Shown one piece after another: positions 62,211 through 64,000 of a stretch of 64,000 nucleotides of DNA. The position numbers were made by a program, and so were the translations under genes. The notes below the pieces were generated by a model that made no database searches, was not told the DNA's origin, and saw only the letters and a list, made by a program, of their open reading frames with translations. Source of the stretch: Coriaria nepalensis (lineage: Eukaryota > Streptophyta > Magnoliopsida > Cucurbitales > Coriariaceae); the NCBI GenBank assembly GCA_027186245.1, contig CP114481.1:18631501-18695500 (forward strand), written 5' to 3'. Positions within the stretch are counted from its first letter, which is position 1. The number at the start of each line of letters is the position of its first letter.

Positions 62211-64000
62211 GAACGCAACAATGCATTTGTTTAGCCTTAAAGTCATGTCATTGAGTCTCATCCAGTCATTTAATAATTCTAAATTAAGTTGAACGAATTT
62301 TATTTTCGCCCTTCAAACATGATTTTCTTACATAACTTGCAACTAATTTATTGACGACAACAATACATTATTTTAGCTTTAAAAAGTATTTCATTGACTC
62401 TTTTCATATCATTAAATTGTTTGAAAGCACTTCGAACCAATTCTATTTGTGCATTTAAGACACGACTTTCATGCATAACTGTAATTGATCTATTGAAGGC
62501 AACTATGCATTTGGTTATCCTTAAAGTCATATTTTTGCGTCTCTTTTAATCATTACATCATTCTAAACTACTTCAAACGAAATTCGGCCTTTAAACATGA
62601 CTTTCGTGCATAACTTGCAGTTAATCTATTGAAGGCAACAATGCATTTGTTTAGCCTTAAAGTCATGTCATTGAGTCTCATCTACTCATTAAATCATTCT
62701 AAATTAAGTTGAACGAATTCTATTTTCGCCCTTGAAACATGATTTTTTTACATAACTAGCAATTAATCTATTGAAGACAACAATGCAGTATTTTAGCCTT
62801 AAAAAGTATATCATTCAGTCTTTTCATATCATTAAATTGTTTGAAAGCACTTCGAACCAATTCTATTTGTGCATTTAAGACACGACTTTCATGCATAAGT
62901 TGCAATTGATCTATTGAAGGCAACTATGCATTTGGTTAGCCTTAAAGTCATATTTTTGCGTCTCTTTTAATCATTACATCATTCTAAATTACTTCAAACG
63001 CAATTCGGCCTTTAAACATGACTTTCGTGCATAACTTGCAGTTAATCTATTGAAGGCAACAATGCATTTGTTTAGCCTTAAATTCATGTCATTGAGTCTC
63101 ATCCAATCATTAAATCATTCTAAATTAAGTTGAACGAATTCTATTTTCGCCCTTGAAACATGATTTTTTTACATAACTAGCAATTAATCTATTGAAGACA
63201 ACAATGCAGTATTTTAGCCTTAAAAAGTATGTCATTCAGTCTTTTCATATCATTAAATTGTTTCCAATCACTTCGAACAAATTCTATATTTGCATTTAAG
63301 ACACGACTTTCATGCATAAGTTGCAATTGATCTATTGAAGGCGACTATGCATTTTTTTAGCCTTAAAATCATATTATTGCGTCTCTTTTAGTCATTAAAT
63401 CATTCTAAATCGCTTCGAACGAAATTCGGCCTTTAAACATGACTTTCGTGCATAACTTGCAGTTAATCTGTTGAAGGCAACAATGCATTTGTTTAGCCTT
63501 AAAGTCATGTCATTGAGTCACATCGAGTCATTAAATCATTCTAAATTAAGTTGAACGAATTCTATTTTAGCCCTTCAAACATGATTTTCTTACATAACTT
63601 GCAATTAATTTATTGACGACAACAATGCATTATTTTAGCTTTAAAAAGTACATCATTCAGTCTTTTCATATCATTAAATTGTTTGAAAGCACTTCGAACA
63701 AAGTCTATATTTGCATTTAAGACACGACTTTCATGCATAACTTGTAATTGATCTATTGAAGGAAACTATGCATTCTTTTAGCCTTAAAGTCATATTATTG
63801 CGTCTCTTTTTGTCATTAAATCATTCTAAATTACTTCGAACGAAATTCAGCCTTTAAACATGACTTTCGTGCATAACTTGCAGTTAATCTATTGAAGGCA
63901 ACAATGCATTTGTTTAGCCTTAAAGTCTTGTCATTGAGTCTCATCCAGTCATTAAATCATTCTAAATTAAGTTGAACGAATTCTATTTTCGCCCTTGAAA
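61637..64000 (+). repeat. Terminal regular trimers
   Basis: About five and a half regular trimers without junctions. 'ggttatcc' recurs at 62513 and 'tttccaa' at about 63261 (+1262 from 61999). A single-base loss gives 'cataactgtaattg' at 62475. B at about 63545 carries 'ttttagccc', otherwise seen only in the first 1.1 kb. The window ends within a B monomer. No gene. Confidence 0.85.

Larger units (their letters stand above)
1..64000 (+). repeat. Satellite DNA array, trimeric higher-order repeat
   Basis: Every line of the window is built from the same three roughly 140-bp monomers in the same orientation. The landmark 'tcggcc' (or a one-base variant) of monomer A recurs at 420-422 bp steps. 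The only exceptions are ten steps of 636-639 bp and five of 705-706 bp, each explained by a deletion junction listed below. I count 144 complete A monomers between 61 and 63848. No unique sequence, inverted segment, mobile element or gene interrupts the array. All reading frames are closed every few tens of codons. The sequence starts inside a C monomer and ends inside a B monomer, so both array edges lie outside. Such long homogeneous arrays are characteristic of eukaryotic constitutive heterochromatin. Whether this one is centromeric cannot be told from sequence alone. Confidence 0.98.

Noticed and set aside
62348..62530. 60-codon open frame on the minus strand
   Set aside because: Depends on a one-base loss ('cataactgtaattg') in a C monomer. 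Other copies of the same segment are closed.
1..64000. CRISPR array
   Set aside because: Regular spacing, but the sequences between conserved cores are themselves repeated monomers, not unique spacers. Units are 140/420 bp.
1..64000. Telomeric repeats, tRNA or rRNA genes, and transposon ends
   Set aside because: No (TTAGGG)n or (TTTAGGG)n, no tRNA-like B box with cloverleaf, no rDNA stretch, and no terminal inverted or long terminal repeats seen on either strand.

Overview
The whole 64 kb window is one uninterrupted, single-orientation tandem satellite array, about one third G+C by hand count of the first lines. I see no protein-coding gene, RNA gene, transposon, CRISPR array or unique spacer. 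This is typical of eukaryotic heterochromatin (centromeric, pericentromeric, subtelomeric or knob satellite). The sequence does not identify the species or kingdom. The window opens inside one monomer and closes inside another, so the array continues past both ends.

Basic architecture: three related but clearly different monomers, A (136 bp), B (143 bp) and C (141 bp), alternate head to tail as A-B-C. They form a trimeric higher-order repeat (HOR) of 420 bp, drifting to 421 bp over most of the window. Following the 'tcggcc' landmark (or its variants) of monomer A from position 61 to 63848 gives 144 complete A monomers and about 460 monomers in total. All three monomers share a conserved core (cataacttgca...ctattga...caac.atgca). 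B and C come in two main linked forms and A follows them: B1-C1-A1 ('ctagc', 'tatatttgc', 'cgcttcgaac') and B2-C2-A2 ('gacgacaac', 'ctatttgtgc', 'tacttcaaac'). These often alternate, giving a second-level period near 841 bp, with many recombinant units.

Layout: 1-20.65 kb is an unbroken A-B-C array with locally homogenised runs (1-1.16 kb, 5.93-7.27 kb) and several dispersed block copies (offsets 1270, 3366, 4214, 4636 and 5898 bp). From 20.65 to 48.3 kb the array carries ten copies of an out-of-register C-to-B junction that removes about 205 bp. A 5 kb domain at 31.1-36.1 kb contains only C2/A2 units. Large recent tandem duplications lie at 20.65-22.0 kb (636 bp), 25.5-29.7 kb (2526 bp), 36.2-38.9 kb (1263 bp), 40.6-44.9 kb (2116-2117 bp) and 45.3-47.4 kb (1479 bp). 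From 55.1 to 61.6 kb a second kind of irregularity appears: five C/A hybrid monomers that shorten a trimer to a dimer. Four of them sit in a recent 3096-bp tandem duplication.

Taken together, the window is a fossil record of unequal exchange at several scales: monomer, trimer, hexamer, and blocks of 1-6 kb. Block ends and offsets were read by eye and can be off by a few tens of bases.
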